A stretch of 64,000 nucleotides of DNA. Origin: CAZZKJ01 sp964654695. GTDB lineage: Bacteria > Krumholzibacteriota > Krumholzibacteriia > WVZY01. This document shows, in pieces, positions 53,772-62,660 of this stretch. The notes under the pieces were generated by a model. It ran no database searches. It was not told the origin of the DNA and saw nothing but the letters and a program-made list of their open reading frames with translations. The first letter of the stretch is position 1; each line of letters begins with the position of its first letter. A program made the position numbers and the translations under genes. The stretch is taken from the NCBI GenBank assembly GCA_964654695.1, contig CAZZKJ010000005.1, forward strand, positions 1-64,000. Direction: 5' to 3'.

Positions 53772-56396
53772 ATGAACCGCAACATCACGCCTTTAATGGC
53801 TCAGTACAAAGAAATTAAGAATAGCTACTCCGATTGCGTGCTGCTTTTCAGGGTTGGCGATTTCTATGAGACATTTTATGAAGACGCAGTTGAGGTATCG
53901 GAAATACTAAACATCGCCCTGACTACTCGTGATAAGAAGAAAGACAACCCGGTGCCGCTTGCCGGCGTTCCCTTTCATGCCGCTGAGAATTACATAAGCC
54001 GGCTTTTATCCGCAGGCAAGAAAGTAGCCGTGTGCGAACAAGTGGAAGATCCCTCCTTATCCAAGGGCCTTGTAAAAAGAGAAGTAGTGGAAGTCATTAC
54101 TCCGGGAACCGCAATGAATCCGCAGTTATTGAGCGACAGCGAAAATAATTATTGCCTGGCGGTGTGCGTTAAAGATGATTTTGCAGCCGCATCTTTAATA
54201 GATGTGAGCACAGGAGATTTTCACTGCGGTTCGGGTCCGGTTAAAAACCTTCATTATCTGCTGCAGGGCATTAAGGTAACGGAAGTGATATGCAATGATT
54301 TCAAGGAAGTGCTGAACCCGCTGTTCGATGCGTTGGGAAGCCCATTCCAAAACAGCGACAAAGGCGCATATTTCACATCGGAGATCGCCCTTGAAGCGCT
54401 TCGAAAGCAGTTTCAGGGGACGGACTGCGAATACATTTCGGAATTGGATGAGATTGAAGGCCTGGCCGCAGGCGCGCTTCTCCATCATTGCCGAAGCATG
54501 AAAGGGGACGATTTGCCGCAGGTGGTCGAAATCAAAAGATTCGAGCCCGCAGCCCGCATGGCCCTTGATGAAGAGACAATAGCCAATCTTGAACTCTTCA
54601 AGCCTCTTAGAGGCAATTCCACCGATGCCACGCTTATTAAAATCATAGACCACACCAAGACGCCTATGGGAGCCAGGAAACTCCGGGCATGGCTGCAGCG
54701 TCCACTGGCTGATAAGAAGAAGATAGAGGCCCGTCTGGAAGCCGTGTCTGAACTGCATGAGAACCCCTTGGTCTTGGAAGCTCTCAGTTTGAGTTTAAAA
54801 AGAATCTCGGATGTGGAGCGTTTGGCATCCAGGATAGCCGCTAAAAAGGCCGTCCCGCGGGAACTCATTGCACTCAAAGAGTCCATCGAGAGAATTCCTT
54901 TGGTAAAACGCGCACTTGATGGGCGCAAAGCCCCCCTGCTAATTGAGCAGGCCGGTATGGTATCCGCCCACGAGACCCTTGCCGAGATTATCGACAAGGC
55001 GATTGTTCTCGATCCACCCGGACATTTGCGCAACGGCGGAGTGATAAAAAAAGGATTCGCAGACTCTCTCGATGACCTGATAGACAAGAGCGAGGGCGCC
55101 AAGAAATGGATAGCCGGTCTGCAAGCACGCGAACGAGGTCGAACCGGAATTTCCGGACTCAGGGTGGGGTACAACCGGGTATTTGGATATTATATTGAAG
55201 TCTCCAAACTGAATTCGGCATCAGTTCCTGACGATTACATAGCAAAGCAAACACTCGTCGGCTCACAGCGCTATTATACCCAGGAGCTTAAAGACCGTGA
55301 GCAGTTGATTCTTGAAATTGAAGAAAGAAGAATTGAATGTGAGCAGGAGGTTTTTAACCGCTTGTGCGCTGAAATAGCATCGAACCTGCCTGTTCTACAA
55401 CGCACCTGCGGCGCTTTGGCGGTTATCGATTCGATTCAGTCATTGACTGCGGCGGCAATAAAATTCGGGTATGAAAGGCCAATTATAGATGATTCCAGAA
55501 TCCTTGAAATCGTCTCCGGCCGCCATCCGGTTCTCGAACAAAACGTAAAAACTGCGTTTGTTCCCAACGATCTGTACTTGAATCCCGAAACCAGGCAGTT
55601 TGCGCTTTTGACAGGACCCAATATGTCAGGGAAAAGCACCTTTCTGCGTCAGTCGGCTTTGATAACCATAATGGCTCATATGGGATCATTCGTTCCTGCC
55701 GACAGAGCGACAATCGGTATAGTTGACAAGATCTTTACGCGTGTAGGCGCCAGCGACCGTCTCAGCAAAGGGCAGTCTACCTTTCTTGTAGAAATGGATG
55801 AAACCGCCCATATACTCGATAATATGACCGACAGTAGCCTGCTGCTCCTGGATGAAATTGGCAGGGGTACGAGCACTTTTGATGGTTTGAGCATAGCTTG
55901 GGCGGTAACCGAATATGTACTTCAGGGTATAAAAGCTCTGCCGAAAACACTTTTTGCAACACATTTTCATGAGTTGACCCAACTTAAAAACTCTTATCCA
56001 AAACTGGTCAATCTAAAAATTACTATCAGGGAATGGGAGAACGGCATAATCTTTTTGCGAAAGATACTTCCAGGGACCAGCGAACGGAGTTTCGGTATAC
56101 ACGCCGCGCGCGTAGCCGGGCTGCCGGAAATTATCCTGGAGCGGGCGCAGGAAATCCTGGATTCATTGGAAACCCGAAGAGATCTGCTCTCCGATTCGGT
56201 CAGCATCATCAATAAGAATATGGGTCAATATAAATTATTTGGCAATTCCATTATAAATGAAGTAGATAGCGATCATTCATCAAGTAATACTTTACAGGCA
56301 CTCAAAGAATATCTCGACCAATTTGATATTAACGACATTACTCCTCTGCATGCCCTGCAGATTCTCAAGACTTTAAAGGACATGCTGCCCCGTTAG
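53772..56396 (+). CDS. mutS: DNA mismatch repair protein MutS
   Basis: The 874-residue mismatch recogniser. The N-terminal mismatch-binding motif is FRVGDFYETF (Phe-x-Glu pattern). The ATPase domain has Walker A LTGPNMSGKSTFLRQ (Lys621), the Walker B/D-loop LLLDEIGRGTSTFDGLSIAWA and the conserved ATHFHELTQL. Length fits MutS1. It starts two bases after the TPR-SPOR gene. The C-terminal residues include the usual short helical tail. Confidence 0.97.
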   Translation: MNRNITPLMAQYKEIKNSYSDCVLLFRVGDFYETFYEDAVEVSEILNIALTTRDKKKDNPVPLAGVPFHAAENYISRLLSAGKKVAVCEQVEDPSLSKGLVKREVVEVITPGTAMNPQLLSDSENNYCLAVCVKDDFAAASLIDVSTGDFHCGSGPVKNLHYLLQGIKVTEVICNDFKEVLNPLFDALGSPFQNSDKGAYFTSEIALEALRKQFQGTDCEYISELDEIEGLAAGALLHHCRSMKGDDLPQVVEIKRFEPAARMALDEETIANLELFKPLRGNSTDATLIKIIDHTKTPMGARKLRAWLQRPLADKKKIEARLEAVSELHENPLVLEALSLSLKRISDVERLASRIAAKKAVPRELIALKESIERIPLVKRALDGRKAPLLIEQAGMVSAHETLAEIIDKAIVLDPPGHLRNGGVIKKGFADSLDDLIDKSEGAKKWIAGLQARERGRTGISGLRVGYNRVFGYYIEVSKLNSASVPDDYIAKQTLVGSQRYYTQELKDREQLILEIEERRIECEQEVFNRLCAEIASNLPVLQRTCGALAVIDSIQSLTAAAIKFGYERPIIDDSRILEIVSGRHPVLEQNVKTAFVPNDLYLNPETRQFALLTGPNMSGKSTFLRQSALITIMAHMGSFVPADRATIGIVDKIFTRVGASDRLSKGQSTFLVEMDETAHILDNMTDSSLLLLDEIGRGTSTFDGLSIAWAVTEYVLQGIKALPKTLFATHFHELTQLKNSYPKLVNLKITIREWENGIIFLRKILPGTSERSFGIHAARVAGLPEIILERAQEILDSLETRRDLLSDSVSIINKNMGQYKLFGNSIINEVDSDHSSSNTLQALKEYLDQFDINDITPLHALQILKTLKDMLPR

Positions 56397-56437
56397 CCCC
56401 GTCAAATTCGCCCGTTTTCCCCTGCTGGTCCATAATT

Positions 56438-56446
56438 TGCTAAAAT
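56438..56446 (+). promoter_or_regulatory. Extended -10 promoter candidate before the GAF protein
   Basis: TG-C-TAAAAT at 56438-56446 fits an extended -10; no -35 is visible. Located about 52 bases before the ATG 56498. Confidence 0.35.
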
Positions 56447-56497
56447 ATGAATGGGGATTATGCCTATTTATGTCCTGACGGAGCGAGAGTGTTATAA

Positions 56498-58795
56498 ATG
56501 GCTAAAAATTCAGGCGTTACATGTGCTATCCTCGGTGGCCGTGAAAAGGATCTGCAGATTCTGAGTGAGTTGCAGCGCCGGGATAATGTGCGCATTTCAT
56601 TCATCTATGAAAGCATACCGAATGCTATAGGTCTTGAAATCGCGGAGATTCTTGGAATAACGCGTTTTAGCAGTCCTCCGCAAGCATTTCCCGAAGATTT
56701 GGATTTCATCATCGTATCCGAACCAAGGGAGCGTTTTAATGACATCCTCAAGCTGTTGAGCAAATCACCAGCTAAAATAATATCCTCTCAAGAAGCTTTG
56801 AACTCGATTTGCCGGGATGAGCCGCGCGAATCTGTCGAAACCGAAGCAGCCCACGGAGATATCTATGCCATCGAGGACGCCCTGGGCGCTCTCGAAAAGA
56901 TCTTCAATAAGAAAGAACTCCTCAAATTTCTTCTCGACATTGCGGTGCGCGCGGCAAAGGCATCCACCGGATCGATCATGCTTTATTCTCCGGACACATG
57001 CGATCTTTATATCGGTTATGCTATAGGCTTGAGTGAGAAGGTAATAAAGAAAACGCGGCAAAAACTCGGCGAAGGCATCGCGGGCTCTGTCGCCAGGCAA
57101 AAGAGGGCTAAATTAATTACACTTGCACCGGATGATGTCCTCTATGAGGGCGATCGCGAAAGAGTTGATATCGGCACCTCGATTTCCGTTCCTCTCTTAT
57201 GGGAAACGCGGCTTTTGGGCGTTTTAAATGTTTCTACGGCCCGAAGCGAGCGCGAACTCGATAAAAGCGATTTCGAGAATCTCAAGCGGATCTCGAGGCG
57301 CATTTCTAGAGTCCTTTTCGAGTCTTTAAAAGTCCAGGAAACTCGAATAAACACCCACGCGCGAAACCTTGGAAATACCGTTGGAAAATTATTGGAAAAG
57401 ACCGCTTCTTTCGAAGAAAAATTTTCCCTGCTTGCCGATTATTTGGGGGAAATACTGGGAATGAAGACGGTGGAGATATATCTCAATACTCATGAGGGAG
57501 ATTGGTTTCTCCTGGGAGGCTCCAACAGCCGGCAGCCTCAAGGGTATGAAAAAGTACACAGCAGGAACGGTCTTCTATCAAAATGTTTCCTGGACCAGAG
57601 GCCGATCATTCTAACCGAAAAAACGGATAATGCTGATATCTCGAACGAGATATCGTCATTGATATACCATCCTTTAACCATCACGCAGCCCATTGGCGTC
57701 CTGATAGCCGAATTTGACGAAAATTATAAGCAGCAGGAATTTCTCATGGTAAAAGATTCCGTATGTATCGAATTAGCGAGTTTTATATCATCAGAAGTAA
57801 GAGCCCGAAAGATGAAAAGAGAACTCGAGACAATGAGCATGGTTTCCGATTCAGTTCCGTCGCTTTTAACATGTAGAACTTCTGAAGAACTCGCCGAATG
57901 CCTGGCAAAGATTCTTGCGGACACGCTTGAATGCCTCCGCGTATCGGTTAAGCTCGGACGATCTTCCGACACGAGCGAATCTGTCACGAGTATCTTTGAA
58001 AAAGAAGACGTGCCTGGCATTGATTGGCAAATCGAAGACGAAAAGATATTCTCAAAACTTGCTTCTCAAAAAGAGGCTTTTTCCAAAGCAGTCCTTGCAT
58101 TTGATATTAAGATTCACCAGCGGCGGGAACCGTTTTCATCGCTGTTGGGCGTTCCCATAATGAGAAACAATGAACTTTTCGGAGGGATTATCGCATATGA
58201 TAAACGTCCTTCGGACCCCATGCAAGAAGGAGTGTTTTCGGATTTCGACCGGACAACAATAAACCATGTTCTGTCGCTTGCAGTGCCGGTTCTTGAGGCC
58301 GTTAGAAGCGAAGAACCTCTTCAGCTCGAAAAAGCGGAGTCTTCTTATGAAACCGTTCTCGAAGATAACATGTCGCGCGCCATTCGGGTATGCCAACGGG
58401 AAATCCAAAGATCAGACAGGTACCATCATTCATTCTCCGTACTTATGTTCAAAGTCCCTTCAATTTCGGAAATGTTCGGCGATGATTATTCACATGCCCT
58501 TGAATTGATCGAAGAGATGACCAGAGGGATTCGCACACGGACCAGAAAAACAGATTATCTCTCATGGATTGCCAAGGACAGATTCGTGCTGATATCTCTT
58601 GAGGGAACAAAAAGGATCAGATTTCTCATATCCCGCATCAAAGTCTACCTGGAGAAAGATCTGAGCTCGGCCGGCCTGGATGAGGTCAAAGGTTCAGCTC
58701 TATCCATTGGATTGGCATCATATCCCGGAAAATCGCGAAGCGCGAAAGAGCTTTTCGTCGAAGCCGAAACCGCTTTCGATCCTGACTATGAATGA
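56498..58795 (+). CDS. Rossmann-like / GAF / degenerate GGDEF signalling protein
   Basis: A 765-residue cytoplasmic protein. Residues 1-110 look like a Rossmann-type nucleotide-binding domain (TCAILGGREKDLQILSEL, FIIVSEP). Two or three GAF domains follow; the first is clear (about 140-280, RAAKASTGSIMLYSPDTCDLY, GEGIAGSVARQKRAKLI, ISVPLLWETRLLGVLNVS), the second (about 300-425) and third (about 435-605) are more divergent. The last 145 residues resemble a GGDEF fold, but the catalytic loop reads AKDRF (692-696), so it should not synthesise c-di-GMP. It may bind a ligand or act as a receptor. Placed between mutS and mutL, for no known reason. Confidence 0.72.
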   Translation: MAKNSGVTCAILGGREKDLQILSELQRRDNVRISFIYESIPNAIGLEIAEILGITRFSSPPQAFPEDLDFIIVSEPRERFNDILKLLSKSPAKIISSQEALNSICRDEPRESVETEAAHGDIYAIEDALGALEKIFNKKELLKFLLDIAVRAAKASTGSIMLYSPDTCDLYIGYAIGLSEKVIKKTRQKLGEGIAGSVARQKRAKLITLAPDDVLYEGDRERVDIGTSISVPLLWETRLLGVLNVSTARSERELDKSDFENLKRISRRISRVLFESLKVQETRINTHARNLGNTVGKLLEKTASFEEKFSLLADYLGEILGMKTVEIYLNTHEGDWFLLGGSNSRQPQGYEKVHSRNGLLSKCFLDQRPIILTEKTDNADISNEISSLIYHPLTITQPIGVLIAEFDENYKQQEFLMVKDSVCIELASFISSEVRARKMKRELETMSMVSDSVPSLLTCRTSEELAECLAKILADTLECLRVSVKLGRSSDTSESVTSIFEKEDVPGIDWQIEDEKIFSKLASQKEAFSKAVLAFDIKIHQRREPFSSLLGVPIMRNNELFGGIIAYDKRPSDPMQEGVFSDFDRTTINHVLSLAVPVLEAVRSEEPLQLEKAESSYETVLEDNMSRAIRVCQREIQRSDRYHHSFSVLMFKVPSISEMFGDDYSHALELIEEMTRGIRTRTRKTDYLSWIAKDRFVLISLEGTKRIRFLISRIKVYLEKDLSSAGLDEVKGSALSIGLASYPGKSRSAKELFVEAETAFDPDYE

Positions 58796-58846
58796 TAGTT
58801 TTCAACAGAAAAATTCCTCGTATTTGTCATTTCAACCCCCGCCTCG

Positions 58847-58875
58847 TTGCCAAATAAACATCTTCATGATATTGT
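58847..58875 (+). promoter_or_regulatory. Putative mutL promoter
   Basis: TTGCCA (58847-58852), a 17-base spacer and TATTGT (58870-58875). Predicted start near 58882, followed by GGGGGT at 58899-58904 before ATG 58908. Confidence 0.48.
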
Positions 58876-58907
58876 ACATTTAAGTAAACCAATTCATCGG
58901 GGGTAAA

Positions 58908-60761
58908 ATGGGCAAAATAAAGTGCCTGCCTGAGCAGATATCCCGCCAGATAGCGGCCGGAGAAGTTGTCGAAAGGCCGGCTTCAGTCATTAAGGAACTC
59001 ATAGAGAATTCTTTGGATGCGGGCGCAAACGTATTGAAAATCAGTATAGCCGACGGCGGAATCGGCGCAATGGAAGTCTCCGACAACGGCACCGGGATGG
59101 CACAGGACGATCTTCGGCTGTCATACAGAAACTTTTCCACAAGCAAGATTTCCTCTCCCGAGGATTTGTTCCGCATAAGTACTTATGGATTCAGGGGAGA
59201 AGCACTGGCCAGTGTTTCTTCTGTGTCTAAAATGACTATAACCAGCAGTTCGAATAACAACGGCGAAGGTTGGAGCATTAATGCTGTAAAAGCCGCGAAT
59301 CCGCAGATTGTTCCAGCCCCTCATGAGCGGGGAACTACGGTCAAAGTAGAGAATCTGTTCTACAATACTCCTGCGAGACGAAAATTCCTTAGATCCAATG
59401 CGGCCGAAAAAAAGAAGATATTCGATACGATTTTGACTTACGCGATGCTGTGCCCGGATATAGAATTTCATTACAAGGACGATGGCAGGCACGTACTCGA
59501 TATTTTGCCTGCGGATAATTGGAAAGCGAGAATTTCGGCGGTTATCGGCTCAACTTCAATGAAGCACATGGTCGCGCTGGAATCCGGAGATTCTAATATC
59601 AGAATAGAGGGATATACAAGCCTCCCCGCGCTTACTCGGGCAAACAGAAGCAATCAATTCTGCTACATCAACGGGCGCATGGTCAGAGAAAAAACCATCA
59701 TGCATGCTTTGAATGAGGCTTATCGTAGAATTAACCCTCCGAAACGTTTTCCGATAACGGTTCTTAAAATACAAATGCCTTCAGGAGAAGTGGATGTAAA
59801 TGTCCATCCCAGCAAATTGGAAGTCAGGCTCCATAATCCCGGCCTTGTGCATTCGGCTGTTACAAAATCTGTCCGCGCCGCATTATCCTCGAATTCGGAA
59901 AGCTCTTTCGATGTAAGTTACGATCATGAAGCCAAACATCACTCAACCCCTGGAAAGGATAATCTTGATATTTCCACACCTGAGCTTTTCAGCGGCCCGA
60001 ACGCGAACGATGCCGGAGAATCCAGACCCGATGACAATATAATTTCTATCCAATCCCGGATTAAAAACGTTTACGTGGATTTCATGACCAAACAGCTTCC
60101 GCCCAAGAATGTTTCATCACAGCTTTCTCTAAGATCCGATCAATCAATTGAAGGAACAGCTCTTGACGTTGGAGAACTAAAAAATAAGCATCTTGCGGAA
60201 ACCGGGCTCTTTTGGCAGTTCAACAAGAGTTTTATTTTCATTCAAGTCCACGGGGGATTGGTTATAATCGATCAGCACGCCGCACATGAGCGTATAATCT
60301 TTGATACAAGCAGACAAAACATTGAAAAATCCATATCAGTATCGCAGCAGATTCTCTTTCCAATACATCTCGAATTATCCTTGAGTGAACTGGATGTTTT
60401 CCGCTCTTCTCGGGGCATTTTTGAAAGACTTGGTTTTGTGATTGAGCCTTTTGGCGGCAAAAGCATTCTCGTACGCGGATATCCTCAGGGATTAAAGAAC
60501 TGGGAGGAAGGCAGGTTGCTCATCCAGATTTTCGATGACATAGTTCATAACCGAGTGCCTGGCAAAGATCACGGCGACAGCATACTCGCCAGCTTCGCTT
60601 GCAGGAGCGCTGTGAAAGCAGGACAAAAGCTCAGCAGCGCTGAAATGCGCCTGTTGGCTGATCAACTTTTCGCTGTCGATCATCCATACTCATGCCCTCA
60701 TGGAAGACCCACTATTCAGAGAATATCTTTGAAGCAGGTCGAGAACTGGTTTCAACGCTGA
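58908..60761 (+). CDS. mutL: DNA mismatch repair protein MutL (endonuclease type)
   Basis: A 617-residue GHKL ATPase partner of MutS. ATP-site motifs are GEVVERPASVIKELIENSLDAGA (parts), DNGTGM, and STYGFRGEALASVSSVSKM. The C-terminal domain keeps the endonuclease motif DQHAAHERIIFD (Asp455 to Asp466; the last acidic residue is Asp where Glu is usual), FACRSAVKAGQ and CPHGRP. A nicking MutL is expected since no mutH is in view. miaA follows after 29 bases, an order common in bacteria. Confidence 0.95.
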   Translation: MGKIKCLPEQISRQIAAGEVVERPASVIKELIENSLDAGANVLKISIADGGIGAMEVSDNGTGMAQDDLRLSYRNFSTSKISSPEDLFRISTYGFRGEALASVSSVSKMTITSSSNNNGEGWSINAVKAANPQIVPAPHERGTTVKVENLFYNTPARRKFLRSNAAEKKKIFDTILTYAMLCPDIEFHYKDDGRHVLDILPADNWKARISAVIGSTSMKHMVALESGDSNIRIEGYTSLPALTRANRSNQFCYINGRMVREKTIMHALNEAYRRINPPKRFPITVLKIQMPSGEVDVNVHPSKLEVRLHNPGLVHSAVTKSVRAALSSNSESSFDVSYDHEAKHHSTPGKDNLDISTPELFSGPNANDAGESRPDDNIISIQSRIKNVYVDFMTKQLPPKNVSSQLSLRSDQSIEGTALDVGELKNKHLAETGLFWQFNKSFIFIQVHGGLVIIDQHAAHERIIFDTSRQNIEKSISVSQQILFPIHLELSLSELDVFRSSRGIFERLGFVIEPFGGKSILVRGYPQGLKNWEEGRLLIQIFDDIVHNRVPGKDHGDSILASFACRSAVKAGQKLSSAEMRLLADQLFAVDHPYSCPHGRPTIQRISLKQVENWFQR

Positions 60762-60790
60762 ATTATAGGGTCCCTCCGGATTGAAGCAAT

Positions 60791-61747
60791 ATGAAAAACA
60801 CGAATAACCGCGGTCTATCTTTACCTGCAAGCATTGCCGTAATGGGCGCCACTTGTACGAGAAAATCTCATCTGGCGGTGGTTTTGGCCGAGGCCTTCAA
60901 CGGAGAAATCATATCGATGGATTCCAGGCAGGTTTACCGCGGCATGGATATCGGCACCGCCAAGGCTTCAAAGGATCAGCGAGGCGGCATAGTACATCAT
61001 CTGCTGGATATTCTCGACCCCGATCAGGAGGGGAACGCAGGCACTCATGCCGTGCTCGCGTGCGAAGTCATGGAGCAAATTCTGAATGCCTCCCGCGTGC
61101 CAATTCTGGCGGGAGGCACCGGTTTCTATTTTCGCGCATTGTTCGAGGGGCTGATAGAAATAAACATCTCCACAGAACGCCTTGCTGTTGAACGGAATGA
61201 ATTGAACAAAAGGTCTATCGAGGGTCTCTACCAACAGCTTCAGTTAGTCGATCCGGCACGGGCACGGGAGGTGTCACCAAACGATCGGGTCCGGATAACC
61301 CGCGCGCTGGAAGTTTTCAACATCACAGATAAACCGATTTCCGAGCATTTTAAAAACACAGAACCCTGCACGAGTCGACGCCCCTTGAAAATCATCCTTA
61401 CCATGCCTCGATTCGATCTGCGCAATCGGATTGCAAAACGCTGTCGGGAGATGTTTCAAGCAGGGTGGATCGATGAAGTTAAAATGCTTTTATCTTCCGG
61501 ATATTCTTCCAGCTCGCCTGGGATGAACAGTCTTGGATACAGGGAAATTTGCATAGCTCTTGAGACGGGGCGAGATCCTCGAACCGAAATAGACAGGATA
61601 ATCGATCTGACCCGCCAGTATGCCAAGAGACAGGAAACATTCTTTAGAAAAGAACAGAATGCAGTTCGTTTTGACGCTACTTCCGGCGAATTTCCGGAAA
61701 ACGTGATTACTTATGCAGCGCGCTTCTTCACTTTAAATACAACTTGA
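60791..61747 (+). CDS. miaA: tRNA dimethylallyltransferase MiaA with altered P-loop
   Basis: A 318-residue enzyme that adds a dimethylallyl group to A37 of tRNAs reading UNN codons. Family motifs are IISMDSRQVYRGMDIGTAK, HHLLDILDP, ILAGGTGFYFRALFEGL and DRVRITRALEVF, and GYREI near the end. The P-loop, however, reads GATCTRKS (19-26): the glycine before the catalytic Lys25 is Arg24 (AGA 60860-60862), where nearly all MiaA have Gly (GGA would differ by one base). Either an unusual active site or a base error. The stop is 42 bases before the tRNA gene. Confidence 0.9.
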   Translation: MKNTNNRGLSLPASIAVMGATCTRKSHLAVVLAEAFNGEIISMDSRQVYRGMDIGTAKASKDQRGGIVHHLLDILDPDQEGNAGTHAVLACEVMEQILNASRVPILAGGTGFYFRALFEGLIEINISTERLAVERNELNKRSIEGLYQQLQLVDPARAREVSPNDRVRITRALEVFNITDKPISEHFKNTEPCTSRRPLKIILTMPRFDLRNRIAKRCREMFQAGWIDEVKMLLSSGYSSSSPGMNSLGYREICIALETGRDPRTEIDRIIDLTRQYAKRQETFFRKEQNAVRFDATSGEFPENVITYAARFFTLNTT

Positions 61748-61772
61748 CATAATCAATCTAACATGATAACAG
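61744..61772 (+). promoter_or_regulatory. Putative tRNA-Gly promoter
   Basis: TTGACA at 61744-61749 overlaps the miaA stop. The -10 is unclear: GATAAC (61765-61770, 15-base spacer) or TAACAG (61767-61772, 17-base spacer). The tRNA begins 18-20 bases further on. Confidence 0.4.
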
Positions 61773-61789
61773 ACTTAATGTTAATAAGA

Positions 61790-61865
61790 GCGGGCATAAC
61801 TCAGTTGGTAGAGTATCAGCTTCCCAAGCTGAGGGTCGCGGGTTCGAATCCCGTTGCCCGCTCCA
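61790..61865 (+). tRNA. tRNA-Gly (anticodon CCC)
   Basis: A 76-base cloverleaf: acceptor GCGGGCA/TGCCCGC, D arm ACTC/GAGT with loop AGTTGGTA, anticodon arm TCAGC-TTCCCAA-GCTGA giving anticodon CCC (reads GGG, Gly), variable loop GGGTC, T arm GCGGG-TTCGAAT-CCCGT, discriminator T and a genome-encoded CCA. It lies alone between miaA and a lipoprotein gene. Confidence 0.97.
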
Positions 61866-61883
61866 TTTTGGAAATCTACTACC

Positions 61884-62660
61884 TTGCATAAAATATCAGG
61901 AATATCAGTTTTATTATCTGCTTTTCTTTTTTGGGCTTTTTCAATGTCTTGCACTACACACAGACACGCAGCGGGAAACGCATCGCTTCAAAAAGCGCTT
62001 GATGGCTATATCCATGGTAAAACCTCCACGGCGCTGGAAGAGTTCAAGCGATTGACCGAGATGCTCGAAGGCGAAGAGCTGGCAAGGGTCTATTTATATA
62101 TGGGCAGGTGTTACATCAATCTTGGCAGAATGGACGCGGCTGCCGATGCTTTCAGAATGGGCAGGGCAATAAACGGCGCCGAGCCCTTTGATGAATACCT
62201 TCAATATATTAAAAACTCATTTGAGGCGTCTCCTAAATTCATTGTCAGGGCCGGCAGAGTTACAAGAGCTCAATTGACACATCTTTTTTCCATTTATTTC
62301 GCAGAGTATTTAAGCGGCGGCAAAACCGCCTCTGTGTCTTATGGAGAACCCGGAACACGCCTGGCGGAAAATGAAATAGACATGATCGTCGAAGCGGGTA
62401 TCATGCCTTATCTTCCGGATGAACAATTCCATGGTGAAGCTTTTGTTACCCGAGAAGCTTTTTATTTTTTCTCCGCGCTGGTTGCCCATAAGATTGCTCA
62501 GATTGGAATCGAGAGAATGAAGACGATATTTCCCGGTTGCTATCCGGCGGACCGTAAATCCGAATACGGAGAGATTTCAGAGATAGACGGTAATTTTATA
62601 TCAGGCAGAGAAGTTGTTGAAACCCTGGACAAAATAGCTCTGGAAGCAGGCTCCAGATGA
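61884..62660 (+). CDS. TPR lipoprotein with SLH-like region
   Basis: A 258-residue exported protein starting at TTG 61884; an earlier in-frame TTG at 61854 lies inside the tRNA and is rejected. The hydrophobic signal (SVLLSAFLFWAFSMS) ends at Cys23, a weak lipobox. Residues 35-105 have TPR-like helices (LQKALDGYIHGKTSTALEEF, ARVYLYMGRCYINLGRMDAAA). Residues 125-215 (VTRAQLTHLFSIYFAEYL, VEAGIMPYLPDEQFHGEAFVT) resemble an S-layer-homology module by eye. Its stop overlaps the next start. Function unknown. Confidence 0.65.
   Translation: MHKISGISVLLSAFLFWAFSMSCTTHRHAAGNASLQKALDGYIHGKTSTALEEFKRLTEMLEGEELARVYLYMGRCYINLGRMDAAADAFRMGRAINGAEPFDEYLQYIKNSFEASPKFIVRAGRVTRAQLTHLFSIYFAEYLSGGKTASVSYGEPGTRLAENEIDMIVEAGIMPYLPDEQFHGEAFVTREAFYFFSALVAHKIAQIGIERMKTIFPGCYPADRKSEYGEISEIDGNFISGREVVETLDKIALEAGSR

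Noticed and set aside
54485..55174. 229-codon open frame on the minus strand
   Set aside because: Opposite mutS, with Ser/Arg-rich low-information sequence.
61854..61883. In-frame TTG start extending the lipoprotein into the tRNA gene
   Set aside because: It would overlap the 3' end of tRNA-Gly and adds residues unlike a signal peptide; TTG 61884 gives a normal signal sequence.
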